A stretch of 64,000 bases of DNA from CAKZSB01 sp964573105 (GTDB taxonomy: Bacteria > Pseudomonadota > Gammaproteobacteria > Granulosicoccales > Granulosicoccaceae): contig CAZNIS010000012.1 in NCBI GenBank assembly GCA_964573105.1, positions 46,650 to 110,649 of the forward strand, given 5' to 3'. Below, piece after piece: positions 63,835 to 64,000 of the stretch. The notes under the pieces were generated by a model, which was given only the letters and a program-made list of their open reading frames with translations, did no database searches and was not told where the DNA came from. The translations under genes were made by a program, and so were the position numbers. Numbering within the stretch: position 1 is the stretch's first letter; every line of letters begins with the position of its first letter.

Positions 63835-64000
63835 GTGACAGAATCTTCCATAAAAGATGCACAGGATCGTGACTCCCGCGAGCTGTTTTCCGCGCTTGCG
63901 TCTGGCTGCGCCGCGTTGGTGGCGCTTGCGGCCTCGGTCTGGTTCGCGCTGCAGGTCAACGAGGTAGCCTTCGGCGCACCACGGGAATACATAGCGCAGT
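63835..64000 (+). CDS. Start of a membrane protein, truncated by the window end
   Basis: A frame from a GTG at 63835 (AGG six bases upstream) stays open to the last base, about 55 codons. It begins VTESSIKDAQDRDSREL and then shows a hydrophobic helix (FSALASGCAALVALAASVWFAL) followed by a polar stretch. The frame is also open further upstream, so the start is not certain. I cannot name the family from this fragment. Confidence 0.4.
   Translation, partial: MTESSIKDAQDRDSRELFSALASGCAALVALAASVWFALQVNEVAFGAPREYIAQ

Overview
The window looks like the chromosome of a marine Gammaproteobacterium. The evidence is a HexR-controlled Entner-Doudoroff (ED) gene set with HexR-type palindromes, a PqiABC-type lipid transport operon, a Ktr-type potassium system, a probable DMSP lyase of the cupin type, a very large cadherin-repeat surface protein and many lipoproteins. 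I cannot name a genus with confidence. No insertion sequence, integrase, phage gene or CRISPR array was seen. One tRNA gene is present.

Layout. (1) 2-12729: the 3' part of a giant repeat protein ending in a membrane anchor, then a hybrid histidine kinase with two Hpt domains, then a REC-GGDEF-EAL response regulator; together they look like a surface-sensing or adhesion system coupled to cyclic di-GMP. (2) 12805-19182: a small lipoprotein, then zwf-pgl-hexR on the minus strand divergent from edd-eda on the plus strand, with two HexR-box palindromes between them. (3) 19199-26348: two small hypothetical genes, a LolD-like/FtsX-like/AttH-like export operon, a YigZ-family protein and a zinc alcohol dehydrogenase. 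(4) 26504-31706: a BON-OmpA protein, a 1277-residue membrane-anchored coiled-coil protein and an overlooked 49-residue membrane peptide. (5) 31719-38396: an acetate kinase fused to a PduL-type phosphotransacylase, a secreted beta-propeller lipoprotein, and a divergent DUF6502-lipoprotein pair with twin operator-like palindromes in between. (6) 38451-46824: a DUF1223 protein, a short AMP nucleosidase, four tandem secreted SASA/SGNH esterase paralogues (one with five DPDGDGxGW repeats), and a class III aminotransferase. (7) 46888-52804: pqiC, pqiB and a split pqiA, an ATPase, trmB and tRNA-Thr(CGT). (8) 52964-64000: an OYE-family reductase, a TPR protein, a GNAT acetyltransferase, a DMSP-lyase-family cupin, an EamA transporter, an alpha/beta hydrolase, KtrAB, a DegS-like protease and the start of an unidentified membrane protein running off the end.

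How it fits together. Carbon metabolism is represented by the complete upper ED route from glucose-6-phosphate to pyruvate and glyceraldehyde-3-phosphate (zwf, pgl, edd, eda) under HexR, and by a one-polypeptide acetyl-CoA to acetate module that would make ATP. A large share of the remaining genes concerns the envelope: surface repeats, peptidoglycan-binding OmpA, lipoprotein esterases, MCE lipid transport and an envelope protease. The most distinctive items are the AckA-PduL fusion, the four-paralogue esterase array with its mini-repeat domain, the giant protein with a domain nested in a cadherin repeat, the OmpA plus coiled-coil pair, and the twin TGGG-N8-CCCA operators.
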